The position numbers and the translations under genes are program-made. DNA of 64,000 nt from SZUA-584 sp041656035 (GTDB taxonomy: Bacteria; Bacillota; Clostridia; Christensenellales; SZUA-584), in NCBI GenBank assembly GCA_964586785.1, contig CAZPHS010000003.1:1-64000 (forward strand), read 5' to 3'. Positions 26,089-35,520 of the stretch are shown here, in pieces (position 1 is the stretch's first letter; every line of letters begins with the position of its first letter). The notes beneath the pieces are model-generated. The model had not been told where the DNA came from. It saw nothing but the letters and a program-made list of their open reading frames with translations, and did no database searches.

Positions 26089-28722
26089 ATGCCGAAAGAA
26101 ATCATTATACCGGTTGAAATAGGCGGTGTGACGTTCAAGAATCCGTTTTATGTTGCGTCGGGCCCGACGACAAAATCGGTCAAGCAGCTCAAAAGGATAG
26201 AAGAGACGGGCTGGGCGGCAGCCAGTATCAAGCTGACGATAGACCCGACGCCCTATGTGAACAGAAAGCCGCGTTACGCCATTTTCAATGATAGAGATGC
26301 GCTTTGCTTTACAGCGGAAAAAAGGCTGGAGTTTGAGCAGGGACTGAAACTAATGGAGGATGCCAAAAAGGAGCTGAGCGGACTGCTGCTTTTCGCCAAT
26401 ATCACATACGCCGGAGACAAAGGGTATCTTGGCTGGGTCAATATGGCCAAAAAGTTTGAAGAAGCAGGAGCTGATATCATCGAGCTGAATATGTGCTGCC
26501 CGAACATGTCTTATAATATGGAGCTGACATCAGGAAATGACAAGGCATGCAACGTTCAGACAGGGGCCAGCCTCGGACAGCAGGGCGATGTGGTTTCTCA
26601 GATCGTACGGGAAATCAAAAAAGCTGTTAACATACCGTTATTCGTTAAATTGACGCCCGAAGGCGGACGCATCGCCAAAGTTGCACAGACGCTTTACGCG
26701 GCAGGTGCCGACGCTGTCGGCGGTACGGCAAACCGCCTGGGGATCCCGCCTATCGACCTTGAAAATCCTGAAAAGGCGGTTTACCACCTGCAGGAGGAAA
26801 TCAGCATGTCGTGCCACTGCGGCGGCTGGCTTAAGCCGCTTGCGCAGAGGGATACCTATGAAATCAGAAAGGTCAACGGATCAAAGCCGCGCATTATGGC
26901 AGCTGGTGGCATCAGAAACCATAAAGACGCCATCGAAATGGTCATGTGCGGCGCCGACCTGCTTGGCGTGTGCGCAGAGACATTGATCAGCGGATTTGAT
27001 ATTGTGCGGCCAATGGTCAAAGGCCTTAAGCAATGGATGGACGCGCATCATTATAATTCTCTGCAGGAATTTAGAGATGCCATCGTTTCAAAGGTGAAAA
27101 CAGCGCCTGAACTGACACTTTACGGTGGGTACGCAAAGATTAAAGACCCGCATTTGGCTGCGCCCTGCAAAGATGCATGTCCGCACCATGTACCCGCTCA
27201 GGCATATGTACGCAAGGTGGCAGAGAGAGACTTTAAGCGCGCGTATGAGCTGATCGCAAACAAAGGTCCGCTGCAGCAGACATGCGGCTATGTGTGCAGT
27301 CACCCGTGTGAAGACGCGTGCACAAGAGGCGTAAACGGCAATCCGGTGCGCATACGCGATATTAAACGTTTTGTATTCGACTATGCAAAGCAAAACGGAT
27401 GGAAACAAAACAACGAAGCTCAGGAACCGAACGGACACCGCGTGGCTGTCGTCGGTTCAGGTCCGGCGGGCATATCCAATGCGTATTACCTTGCAAAAGC
27501 CGGTTATGACGTGACAGTTTTCGAACGCGAGCAAAAGACCGGAGGCATGCTGCGCTATGCGCTTCCCGGTTTCCGTATGGCAGACGGTTTGATTGATGAC
27601 GAAATACAAAAGCTGCTTGATATGGGCGTAAAGATTGTAACGGGCAAGGCGCTTGGGCGCGACTTCAGCATCGATTCGCTTAAAAATGATGATTTTGAAG
27701 CTGTGTTTTTGGGAATAGGCGCACAGCAGGGACGTGCGCTTGAGATTCCGGGTGAGCATACAAAAGGCGTAATCAACGCGGTCGATTTTCTAAAGCGGGT
27801 CAGCCTTGGTGAAAAGCCAAACGTAGGCAATACCGTTGTGGTATTGGGAGGCGGATTCACGGCGGTGGATTCGGCACGGACAGCCAAGCGGCTCGGCGCA
27901 CAAAACGTCTATATTGCTTACCGCCGTACAAAAGAGCAAATGCCCGCGACGGCGGAAGAAATTGCCGAGGCCGAGGTCGAAGGTATCAGAATCATGTATC
28001 TTGTATCCCCTGTCGAAGTCGTAGAAAGCGGCGGCAGGCTTGGTCTTAAGATGAGCAATCAGGTGCTCGGAGGCCGGGATGATACCCAAAGGAGAAGGCC
28101 CGAGTCCGTTAACGGCGCACAGTTTACACTGCCGTGCGATACTGTGATTGTTGCAATCGGACAGCAGGTTGAGCCTGTCGGAGGCATTGACTTAAAGAAC
28201 GGTGCTATTAAGGCTGACGAAGAGTCGCTAAGGGTTCAGGAAGGCGTCTTTGCTGGTGGCGATTCGGTCGAAGTCAAGACCATTATCGCGGCTGTTGCTG
28301 CAGGAAAAAAAGCAGCTGTTTCAATCGACAAGTTTATACGCGGCGAGCAGGCCATCCTTCAATATGAACCGCAGGGCGGTGTTGTGGATAAAGAAGCTGT
28401 GCTTAAACGTACCGGCTATTTTAAGGACAACGAAAAGCTGTCGCTTGAGACTCAGGAGGGTCATGAAAGAGTTAAGAACTTCGAGCCATATACGCGTACG
28501 ATGACCGAGCAAGAAGCGGTTTCGGAAGCATCAAGGTGCCTTGCATGCGGCTGCGGAGAAGGCTGCGAAATATGCAAGACCATCTGTTCCGAGTTCACAA
28601 TACATGTTGAAGACTTCGATACGCTTGCCGTAGACAACAGTGACTGCGTTGCCTGCGGAATGTGCTTCAACCGCTGCCCAAATCAAAATATAGAGATGGT
28701 CAATACCGGCGAACCGGTATAA
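26089..28722 (+). CDS. Single-chain dihydropyrimidine-dehydrogenase-like enzyme (PreA-PreT order)
   Basis: An 877-residue multidomain oxidoreductase. Residues about 1-335: a dihydroorotate dehydrogenase-like FMN barrel as in PreA (VTFKNPFYVASGP, IIELNMCCPN, MAAGGIRNHKDAI). Residues about 350-770: a GltD/PreT-like module with an N-terminal cysteine cluster (CKDACPHHVPAQ, CGYVCSHPCEDACTRG), an FAD loop (VVGSGPAGISNAYYLAKAG) and an NAD(P) loop (VVLGGGFTAVDSARTA). Residues about 810-877: ferredoxin-type cysteines (CLACGCGEGCEIC, CVACGMCFNRCPN). Mammalian DPD has the GltD-like part first; here the order is reversed. YgfK-type selenate-reductase-like subunits are an alternative relative. Confidence 0.85.
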   Translation: MPKEIIIPVEIGGVTFKNPFYVASGPTTKSVKQLKRIEETGWAAASIKLTIDPTPYVNRKPRYAIFNDRDALCFTAEKRLEFEQGLKLMEDAKKELSGLLLFANITYAGDKGYLGWVNMAKKFEEAGADIIELNMCCPNMSYNMELTSGNDKACNVQTGASLGQQGDVVSQIVREIKKAVNIPLFVKLTPEGGRIAKVAQTLYAAGADAVGGTANRLGIPPIDLENPEKAVYHLQEEISMSCHCGGWLKPLAQRDTYEIRKVNGSKPRIMAAGGIRNHKDAIEMVMCGADLLGVCAETLISGFDIVRPMVKGLKQWMDAHHYNSLQEFRDAIVSKVKTAPELTLYGGYAKIKDPHLAAPCKDACPHHVPAQAYVRKVAERDFKRAYELIANKGPLQQTCGYVCSHPCEDACTRGVNGNPVRIRDIKRFVFDYAKQNGWKQNNEAQEPNGHRVAVVGSGPAGISNAYYLAKAGYDVTVFEREQKTGGMLRYALPGFRMADGLIDDEIQKLLDMGVKIVTGKALGRDFSIDSLKNDDFEAVFLGIGAQQGRALEIPGEHTKGVINAVDFLKRVSLGEKPNVGNTVVVLGGGFTAVDSARTAKRLGAQNVYIAYRRTKEQMPATAEEIAEAEVEGIRIMYLVSPVEVVESGGRLGLKMSNQVLGGRDDTQRRRPESVNGAQFTLPCDTVIVAIGQQVEPVGGIDLKNGAIKADEESLRVQEGVFAGGDSVEVKTIIAAVAAGKKAAVSIDKFIRGEQAILQYEPQGGVVDKEAVLKRTGYFKDNEKLSLETQEGHERVKNFEPYTRTMTEQEAVSEASRCLACGCGEGCEICKTICSEFTIHVEDFDTLAVDNSDCVACGMCFNRCPNQNIEMVNTGEPV

Positions 28723-28733
28723 AGGAGCAAAAG

Positions 28734-29789
28734 ATGAGTAAAACGATATTTCAGAAGGATCTTGAACAGTTCTGCATTGATGCGTTGAATAAAAGCGGTA
28801 TGGAAAGCTTATACGCGGTAGTAACGGCAAAAGTGCTAGTCGAAACGGATGCATACGGCACACATTCACACGGCACAAAGAACTTAAGGCTTTATATTGA
28901 GAAATTCAAGGCAGGCGCGCTCGATCAGAAAGCGCGGCCCGAATTTATACTGCAGGGCGGTGCGTTTGCGGTGATGGATGCTAAGGATGCCATGGGCATG
29001 GTATCCTCGTATCTCGCTATGGAGAAAGCCGTTGAGCTTGCGCAAAAAAGCGGCATCGGTTTTGTCAGTGTAAAAAACAGCTGTCATTTCGGAGCCGCGG
29101 GTTACTACGCAAACATGGCGGCCCAAAAAGGGCTTATCGGCATTGCAATGAGCAACACCGACCCGAACATGACGGTGCCGGGCGGAAAAAGCATGATCAT
29201 AGGAAACAGCCCGATTGCGTATGCGGTTCCGGCCGGTAAGTATAAGAGTATGTTTTTGGATATCGCGATGAGCGCAACGGCTGCGCTGAAAATAAATCAG
29301 GCCAAGCTCGAAAAAAAAGCGATCCCAAATACGTGGCTGGTTGACGATAAGGGCATACCGACGACCGATCCAAAGTATTACGGAAATGGCGGGGCGCTTC
29401 AGCCGATGGCGGCGCACAAGGGCTATGGGCTTTCTTTACTGGTTGACGTGCTCTCAGGGGTGCTTTCGGGCGGCGAGATAACCAGCGGCATCACAAGCTG
29501 GTGTTTTGATATGGCCGCAAAAAACAGAGTCAGCCATGCTTTTATTGCACTGGATATCAGACAAATGCAGCCGGAAGATAAATTCATAGAAAGAATAGAG
29601 GGCTATATCGATTATTTGAAAAATGCGCCCAAAGCCAAAGGCAACGATACGATTTATTATCCGGGTGAAATTGAATGGCTTAAGAAACAAAAGGCCGATG
29701 AGCAGGGAATAGCTCTGCCTGATGATGTGGTTCAAAGCTTAGAGCAGCTTGCACAAAGCACAGGCCTGAGTCTTGCTTGGGTCCAATGA
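28734..29789 (+). CDS. Malate/L-lactate dehydrogenase (LDH2) family oxidoreductase
   Basis: A 351-residue NAD(P)-dependent 2-hydroxyacid or ureidoglycolate-type dehydrogenase of the LDH2/YlbC/AllD family. The active-site His lies in AYGTHSHGTKNL; other marks are SCHFGAAGYYANMAA and AHKGYGLSLLVDVLSG. ATG 28734 has AAAGGAGC upstream, 11 bases after the previous stop; an earlier in-frame start inside the preceding gene is rejected. Possible roles are reduction of a 2-oxo acid intermediate or of a cyclic imine. Confidence 0.87.
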   Translation: MSKTIFQKDLEQFCIDALNKSGMESLYAVVTAKVLVETDAYGTHSHGTKNLRLYIEKFKAGALDQKARPEFILQGGAFAVMDAKDAMGMVSSYLAMEKAVELAQKSGIGFVSVKNSCHFGAAGYYANMAAQKGLIGIAMSNTDPNMTVPGGKSMIIGNSPIAYAVPAGKYKSMFLDIAMSATAALKINQAKLEKKAIPNTWLVDDKGIPTTDPKYYGNGGALQPMAAHKGYGLSLLVDVLSGVLSGGEITSGITSWCFDMAAKNRVSHAFIALDIRQMQPEDKFIERIEGYIDYLKNAPKAKGNDTIYYPGEIEWLKKQKADEQGIALPDDVVQSLEQLAQSTGLSLAWVQ

Positions 29790-29815
29790 GTTTAAACGGC
29801 TAAAAGGGTAACGGT

Positions 29816-30730
29816 ATGCCGGATTTCTCATCACTCATATTGATGCTGATGCTGATTTGCACGGGGTTTGTTCTGAGCAGGGTCAAGCTTTTACGCCGGG
29901 AGCAAACCAGTGCGCTTCCGGGGCTGCTGCTCAATATGGCTTACCCCGCGTTGATCATAAAATCGGTCACATCAGTCGATGTGGGCAGACTTGCAAAGGA
30001 GAGTCTGATCGTTGCGGGGGTCACCGCTGCGGTGACGCTGGCGCTGTTTGTTTTGGGTACTGTGCTGTTAAAGCGGTATAAAGACGCAAAGAGAAGGCCT
30101 TTGATACTCTTTTCTATGGCAGTCGGCAACATCGCGTATGTGGCTCTGCCTGTGGTGCGGATGCTGTACGGAGATGTGGGCGTTTATTACACGATACTCC
30201 ACAGCACCACGCAGGATGTGATGATATGGACGCTGTATTATGCCTATTTTGTAGGCGGCGGCACGCTCAAAGGGTTTAAGCCCAAAAAAATATTGAGCCC
30301 CGGATTTGCCGCAATCGTGCTGGGGGTGCTGCTCGCGGCATTTGGAATCAAACCGCTGGGCACTGTGGCAATGTTTTTAGAAGCGCTTGCGGCGCTTACG
30401 GTGCCTCTGGCGCTGGTTTACATCGGTGCCGTTTTGGCATCGTACAAAAAAAGCAGTGACTGGATGCCCGATAGGGATACCTGTTTGATTTCTGTAATCA
30501 AGGTTCTTGTGCTGCCGGCCGCCGTTTATGGCATTATGTGGCTTGTGCCTGCCGATGCGGAATTAAGACTGATGATGGCATTGTTTTTCGCGGCGCCGGT
30601 CACGGTGCTCAGCACCATTTGGGCAAAAGAGTATGGATTCGATTACCATTTCTCGGTTAAAGCGCTGATTTTCTCGACGCTGTTGTTTCTGCTGGCGGCC
30701 GGAGCCACCATAATATGGATGGACAGATAA
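29816..30730 (+). CDS. AEC-family (auxin efflux carrier-like) transporter
   Basis: A 304-residue membrane protein with about ten hydrophobic segments and the family marks LLLNMAYPALIIKSV in the first repeat and MALFFAAPVTVLSTIWA in the last. Bacterial AEC members move organic acids or amino acid derivatives. The position inside unit C suggests transport of an island intermediate or product, such as a hydroxyacid. Confidence 0.85.
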   Translation: MPDFSSLILMLMLICTGFVLSRVKLLRREQTSALPGLLLNMAYPALIIKSVTSVDVGRLAKESLIVAGVTAAVTLALFVLGTVLLKRYKDAKRRPLILFSMAVGNIAYVALPVVRMLYGDVGVYYTILHSTTQDVMIWTLYYAYFVGGGTLKGFKPKKILSPGFAAIVLGVLLAAFGIKPLGTVAMFLEALAALTVPLALVYIGAVLASYKKSSDWMPDRDTCLISVIKVLVLPAAVYGIMWLVPADAELRLMMALFFAAPVTVLSTIWAKEYGFDYHFSVKALIFSTLLFLLAAGATIIWMDR

Positions 30731-30757
30731 AAAATTTGAAACTGGAGGATTATAAAT

Positions 30758-31570
30758 ATGCAGATGCGTATCGACGGTAAAGTTGCCGTTGTAACCGGAG
30801 GGGCAGGCGTATTGTGTGCGCAAATGGCAGTAGGGCTCGCTGCAAGCGGTGCTAAGGTTGCCGTACTTGATATAAGCACCGATAAAGCGCAGGAAGTTGC
30901 GGACGGTATCGCAAACCTCGGCTATAAGGCCATTGCGATGGAATGCAATGTACTGAGCAAGGAAAGCGTGGAGAAGGCATGCAGTTTAGTTATCGGCAAG
31001 TTCGGTACGGTCGATATTTTGATAAACGGTGCCGGCGGAAATAAAGCCGACGCGACGACGGGCGCTAATATGAGCTTTTTCGATATGCCCAAAGAGGCCA
31101 TAGAATGGGTGTTTGATTTGAATCTTATGGGCACAATACTGCCCACGCAGGTTTTCGGACGTGTGTTTGCACAAAAAAAAGGAGGCTGTGTCGTCAACGT
31201 TTCGTCTATGGCGGCCTTTACGCCTTTGACTAAAACGGTGGCTTACAGCGCAGCCAAAGCGGGCGTGACGAATTTTACGCGGTGGATGGCGACGCATTTT
31301 AATCAGGAGTATTCGCCGAATATTCGCGTTAATGCCATTGCGCCCGGGTTTTTGCTGACACAGCAGAATGAATACCTGCTTGTCGATCAAAAAACAAAAC
31401 AGCACACAGAAAGGGGCGCAAAGATTATCGCGGGCACGCCGATGGGGCGCTATGGCAAACCCGAAGAACTGGTGGGCGCCGTCGTTTTCCTGTGTTCTTC
31501 CGCCGCTTCTTTCATCAACGGTGCAGTCTTGCCGATTGACGGGGGATACGCCGCATATTCAGGCGTATAA
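30758..31570 (+). CDS. SDR-family D-mannonate oxidoreductase-like protein
   Basis: A 270-residue SDR close to the YjmF/UxuB-type mannonate (fructuronate) oxidoreductases of Gram-positives: TGGAGVLCAQMAVGLAASG, INGAGGNKADATTG, YSAAKAGVTNFTRW, VNAIAPGFLLTQQN, and the C-terminal DGGYAAYSGV typical of that subfamily. It would interconvert D-fructuronate and D-mannonate. No mannonate dehydratase (uxuA) or uronate isomerase (uxaC) is in the window. GGAGGAT precedes ATG 30758. Confidence 0.8.
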   Translation: MQMRIDGKVAVVTGGAGVLCAQMAVGLAASGAKVAVLDISTDKAQEVADGIANLGYKAIAMECNVLSKESVEKACSLVIGKFGTVDILINGAGGNKADATTGANMSFFDMPKEAIEWVFDLNLMGTILPTQVFGRVFAQKKGGCVVNVSSMAAFTPLTKTVAYSAAKAGVTNFTRWMATHFNQEYSPNIRVNAIAPGFLLTQQNEYLLVDQKTKQHTERGAKIIAGTPMGRYGKPEELVGAVVFLCSSAASFINGAVLPIDGGYAAYSGV

Positions 31571-31599
31571 CGATATAAACAATTTTAAGGAGTGCAGAA

Positions 31600-32559
31600 A
31601 TGGATAATGTATTGAAAAAAATCGGAGACATGGGTCTGGTACCGGTCGTCGTCATTGAAGATGCCGACCTTGCGGTACCGGCGGCAAAGGCCTTGATTGA
31701 CGGCGGGCTTGATGTGATGGAAATCACCATGCGCACCGAGCAAGGTATTGCCGCAATCGAGAAAGTCAAAAAAGCGTATCCGGATATGCTGGTAGGAGCC
31801 GGAACGGTACTGACGGTCGAAAAAGCCAAAGAAGCCGTCGGCGCCGGTGCAGAATTTATCGTCGCGCCAGGATTCAACCCAGATATGGTTCAGTGGTGCA
31901 TGGATAAGAATATTGCGATAACACCGGGGTGTGTAACGCCCACCGAAATCGAGCAGGCGCTCAAAGCCGGCCTTAACACGCTTAAATTCTTTCCGGCCAA
32001 TATCTACGGAGGCATAGACGGATGCAAAGCGCTGAACGGTCCGTACCGTATGGTCAAGTTTATACCAACAGGCGGCGTCAGTCTCAGCAACCTGTCCGAT
32101 TTCACCGACAAACCCTTCATACATGCCATCGGCGGGGGATGGCTGTGTAAAACAGCCGATATCAAAGCGCAGAACTTTGAAGCCATTACCAAGGTGGTTA
32201 AAGAATCGATCAACGTGCTGCTCGGGTTTGAAATGGCGCACATCGGTATCAATGTCCAAAACGCGGATGAGTCCTTGAAAACTGCCGGGAGGTTTGCAGA
32301 CGGTTTCGGATTTTCGGTCAAACAAGGAAATTCCTCTAATTTTGTGGGCAGTGGCATTGAAGTGAATAAGGCGGCCGGGCTAGGTGCCAACGGGCACATT
32401 GCGATACGCACCAGCAGCATCGCGCGTGCGGTTTATTATCTTGGTAAGAGAGGTTATTGCGTCGACTGGAGCACCAGTAAAGGGCCGGAGCAAAGGCCGG
32501 TTGCTGTTTATCTGAAAGACGAAATCGGCGGCTTTGCAATACACCTTTTACAAAAATAG
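31600..32559 (+). CDS. KDPG/KHG aldolase with C-terminal VOC-like extension
   Basis: 319 residues. The first 210 are a 2-dehydro-3-deoxy-phosphogluconate/4-hydroxy-2-oxoglutarate aldolase: EITMRTEQG, VGAGTVLTVEKA, and the Schiff-base lysine in LKFFPANIYGG. It cleaves KDPG to pyruvate and glyceraldehyde-3-phosphate. Residues about 215-319 (MAHIGINVQNADE, GHIAIRTSSIARAV) resemble a vicinal-oxygen-chelate (glyoxalase-like) domain, which is absent from the classic 210-residue enzyme. The role of the extension is unknown. KDG kinase follows directly. Confidence 0.88.
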   Translation: MDNVLKKIGDMGLVPVVVIEDADLAVPAAKALIDGGLDVMEITMRTEQGIAAIEKVKKAYPDMLVGAGTVLTVEKAKEAVGAGAEFIVAPGFNPDMVQWCMDKNIAITPGCVTPTEIEQALKAGLNTLKFFPANIYGGIDGCKALNGPYRMVKFIPTGGVSLSNLSDFTDKPFIHAIGGGWLCKTADIKAQNFEAITKVVKESINVLLGFEMAHIGINVQNADESLKTAGRFADGFGFSVKQGNSSNFVGSGIEVNKAAGLGANGHIAIRTSSIARAVYYLGKRGYCVDWSTSKGPEQRPVAVYLKDEIGGFAIHLLQK

Positions 32560-32571
32560 CGGAGGAACATG

Positions 32572-33603
32572 ATGATGAAAAAAGTTATTACATTCGGAGA
32601 AGTGATGCTTAGGCTCAAGTCGCCCGGCAATGAAAGGATGTTTCAGTCTCCCGCGCTGGAGGCGACATTTGGAGGCGGAGAAGCAAATGTGGCTATTTCG
32701 CTGGCCAACTTTGGTATGAACGTTGCTTTCGTCACTGCACTGCCCAAAAATATGATCGGTGAGAGCTGTGTGCAGGAACTCAGAAAATGGGGCGTGGATA
32801 CATCGAAAATCATCAGGAGCGACGCACGAATGGGTGTCTATTTCCTTGAAACGGGCGCGAACCAGCGGCCATCCAGCGTGGTCTATGACAGAGATCAATC
32901 CGCAATTTCACTGGCAAAACCGGGTGATATCGACTGGGATGTCGTGTTTGACGGTGCAGAATGGTTCCATATTACCGGCATTACCCCGGCTATAAGCAAA
33001 GATGCAAAAGAGCTTTCTTTCGAAGCGGTCAAAAAGGCAAAAGAGAAAGGGCTGACGATATCCTGCGACTTCAATTTCCGCAAAAAACTGTGGAAATACG
33101 GCGAGTCAGCCACCGATGTGATGCCAAGGCTCGTTGAATACTGCGACTACGGCATAGCGAATGAAGAGGACTGCCAGAAGTCTCTCGGTGTTCATATAGA
33201 CGTAAAAGTGGAAAGCGGCAAACTGGATACCGATCAATACAAGGCTTTGGGTGACAAGGTTTTAAGTATGTATCCGAACTTAAAGGCCATTGCCATCACG
33301 TTGCGCGAAAGCGTCAGTGCGGATATAAACGGCTGGGCGGCATGCCTGAATGACAGAAACACCTTTAGCCTGAGCAAAAAATATGAAATCAGGGACATCA
33401 TTGACCGCGTCGGCGGCGGTGATTCGTTTGCTGCCGGTTTGATATACGGTCTTAATGCCTACAGCAGCAAACAGGAGGCGCTTGAATTTGCCGTTGCGGC
33501 AAGCTGCCTTAAGCATTCCATCATGGGCGACTTCAACCGTGTGACTGTCGCCGAAGTGGAGAAGCTCAAAGGCGGTGATGCGTCGGGCAGGGTTCAGCGC
33601 TAA
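32572..33603 (+). CDS. kdgK: PfkB-family 2-keto-3-deoxygluconate kinase
   Basis: About 343 residues: VITFGEVMLRLKSPG, GGGEANVAISLANFG, and the PfkB signature with the catalytic Asp (IIDRVGGGDSFAAGLIYGL). It phosphorylates KDG to KDPG, the substrate of the adjacent aldolase, so the pair forms the lower arm of a uronate/Entner-Doudoroff route. Three consecutive ATGs (32569, 32572, 32575) follow GGAGG; the middle one has the best spacing. Confidence 0.87.
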   Translation: MMKKVITFGEVMLRLKSPGNERMFQSPALEATFGGGEANVAISLANFGMNVAFVTALPKNMIGESCVQELRKWGVDTSKIIRSDARMGVYFLETGANQRPSSVVYDRDQSAISLAKPGDIDWDVVFDGAEWFHITGITPAISKDAKELSFEAVKKAKEKGLTISCDFNFRKKLWKYGESATDVMPRLVEYCDYGIANEEDCQKSLGVHIDVKVESGKLDTDQYKALGDKVLSMYPNLKAIAITLRESVSADINGWAACLNDRNTFSLSKKYEIRDIIDRVGGGDSFAAGLIYGLNAYSSKQEALEFAVAASCLKHSIMGDFNRVTVAEVEKLKGGDASGRVQR

Positions 33604-33647
33604 GCCATGCGGGATGTAGCCAAGCATCGGGATTCGGGAGATGTGCA

Positions 33648-34844
33648 TTGAAAAATAATAAAGAAATCCTTGGAGTTTACCCAATATTCTTTTGTTATGC
33701 TTTTTATTTATCGATGCTTGGCCAGCTGGTCCCGTATCTGCAGCAAAAATACGGACTTGTGCTCATGGGCGCGGGTTTGTTTTCAACGCTGCAGTCGGTG
33801 GGGGGTATAGCAGCGGTATGTATCTACATAATGTATCTGGATTGGGTCAGCAAACCAAAGCTTCTGGCAGTTTTGGGCATCGTCTTTGGCATCCAGATGG
33901 CATTTGTAGGAATGATGCCGACTTTTTTGCTGGCTTGTCTGCTCTTTGTACTCATAGGTTTTGTCAACAGCTTCGTCAACGCACTATCAAATGCCGTTGT
34001 ATCAGATTATACCATGGAGCAAAGAGGGCTGTATCTTAATCTGCTGCATGGTTTTTTCGGACTTGGCGGAGCAGTAGGTTCACAGGCGGCGGGCTTTATA
34101 AAAGGTGTTGCCGGTATAGAACAGACCTTTTTGTGGTTTGGTGTCATCGCAGCGGGGTTTGCTTTTAGCTACCATTTGTTATTGAGGCGCGGTATGCAGT
34201 TCCCTGTTGTTGCAGTGAGACAATCATCAGCGGTCCGGTTGCACGTATTAAAGCAGGCCATTAAAATACCCGGCATGATAAGCGTTGTTTTGGTAGCATT
34301 TTTCAATGCATTTGTATTGATCAACGTGCTATACTTTACATATTCATATGTTTACGGGTTAAGCGGTAACATACGTATTTCGGCAGCCGCGATAACAGTT
34401 TTTTTTGTTTTTATGGCATTGAGCCGTTTCATCGGAACAAAACTGACGAAAAGGCTAACGCCCAAACAGTTCGTTTTCTGGGGCAGCCTTCTTGGATTTG
34501 GCGCATACATCATTGCCGGCTTGACGGTAAACGTATTTGTTGTTGTTGCTATGATAGGGATGCTTGGTTTTTTTACGGGAAACCATTTGCCTCAGATTAC
34601 CAACGCCGCGTGCTCGATCATCCCCGAAACGTCGGCAGCAGCGACGGGGCTGATCACTCTTGGTTATTTTCTTGCAACCATTGTGGCTTCGCCGATTATC
34701 GGATGGGTAGGCGATGCTTTTAGTCTCAAGCATGCGTTGATGGTTAATGCTTTGATGCTTGTGCCGGCCGCAATGCTTTCCTTGAAGATGGGTAGCGGAA
34801 AACTGATAAATCATAAAGAATATCAATTAAATATAAAAATATGA
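33648..34844 (+). CDS. Major facilitator superfamily transporter
   Basis: 398 residues with about 12 hydrophobic segments. The loop between segments 2 and 3 is short (YLDWVSKPKLLAVLG). NLLHGFFGLGGAVGSQAAG in the fifth region resembles sugar-transporting MFS proteins of the FucP/FHS type. The start is TTG 33648. As the third transport system of the island it may carry a sugar acid or exported product; no substrate can be read. Confidence 0.82.
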   Translation: MKNNKEILGVYPIFFCYAFYLSMLGQLVPYLQQKYGLVLMGAGLFSTLQSVGGIAAVCIYIMYLDWVSKPKLLAVLGIVFGIQMAFVGMMPTFLLACLLFVLIGFVNSFVNALSNAVVSDYTMEQRGLYLNLLHGFFGLGGAVGSQAAGFIKGVAGIEQTFLWFGVIAAGFAFSYHLLLRRGMQFPVVAVRQSSAVRLHVLKQAIKIPGMISVVLVAFFNAFVLINVLYFTYSYVYGLSGNIRISAAAITVFFVFMALSRFIGTKLTKRLTPKQFVFWGSLLGFGAYIIAGLTVNVFVVVAMIGMLGFFTGNHLPQITNAACSIIPETSAAATGLITLGYFLATIVASPIIGWVGDAFSLKHALMVNALMLVPAAMLSLKMGSGKLINHKEYQLNIKI

Positions 34845-34856
34845 AAGGATGGCATT

Positions 34857-35474
34857 ATGCTTAAATTTGAAACAGACAAAACCGCGCTTGTGATCGTTGA
34901 TCTTCAGAATGATTTTGTGCGTATCGGAGCCGCTTTGGAAGTTGCCGATGCACGAAAAACAATACCTGTGGCTCAGAAACTGATTGCTTTTGCACGTAAG
35001 AAAAATATGCCGATTGTCTTTACTAAATTTGTTGCAGGGCCAAAGAGAACTCTTCTTTGGAACTGGAGCCCGCAAATTAAAGAAGACAGTTGCTGCTTTC
35101 GCAACTTTAAACGCTATTATCTTGAAGAAGGAAAAGAGCTCGAAGTTACCGATATTATATCGGAGTTAAAACCAGAACCCCATGATTATATCATCGAAAA
35201 GTATGGTTACTCTTCTTTTAGAAATACTGCGCTGCAGGATATCTTGGCGGCTGAAAACAGAGACTCCATCATTGTTTTAGGTACGGTTACGCAGATCTGT
35301 GTTGAGGATACGGTGCATGATGCTTTTCATCTTGGTATTAAAACGCTGGTGGCAAAAGACGGCGTATCCTCGTTTGACAGCCAACTGCATGATGCCGCGA
35401 TAAAGAATTTCGAGATGAAATATGCGGCGGTTGCGGATTCGGACAGCATTATAAAGATGATGAGTGAAAATTAA
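34857..35474 (+). CDS. Isochorismatase-family cysteine hydrolase
   Basis: 205 residues. The catalytic triad of the family is visible: Asp in VIVDLQNDFV, Lys in IIEKYGYSSF, Cys in TQICVEDTVHDA. Relatives include nicotinamidase, N-carbamoylsarcosine amidase, biuret hydrolase and RutB ureidoacrylate amidohydrolase; the exact substrate is unknown. Last gene of unit C and the fourth C-N bond hydrolase candidate of the island. AAAGGATGG precedes ATG 34857. Confidence 0.87.
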   Translation: MLKFETDKTALVIVDLQNDFVRIGAALEVADARKTIPVAQKLIAFARKKNMPIVFTKFVAGPKRTLLWNWSPQIKEDSCCFRNFKRYYLEEGKELEVTDIISELKPEPHDYIIEKYGYSSFRNTALQDILAAENRDSIIVLGTVTQICVEDTVHDAFHLGIKTLVAKDGVSSFDSQLHDAAIKNFEMKYAAVADSDSIIKMMSEN

Positions 35475-35520
35475 CGGAACTATCCCATATTAGCAAAAAG
35501 AAACCGAGCTGTAACAAAAG

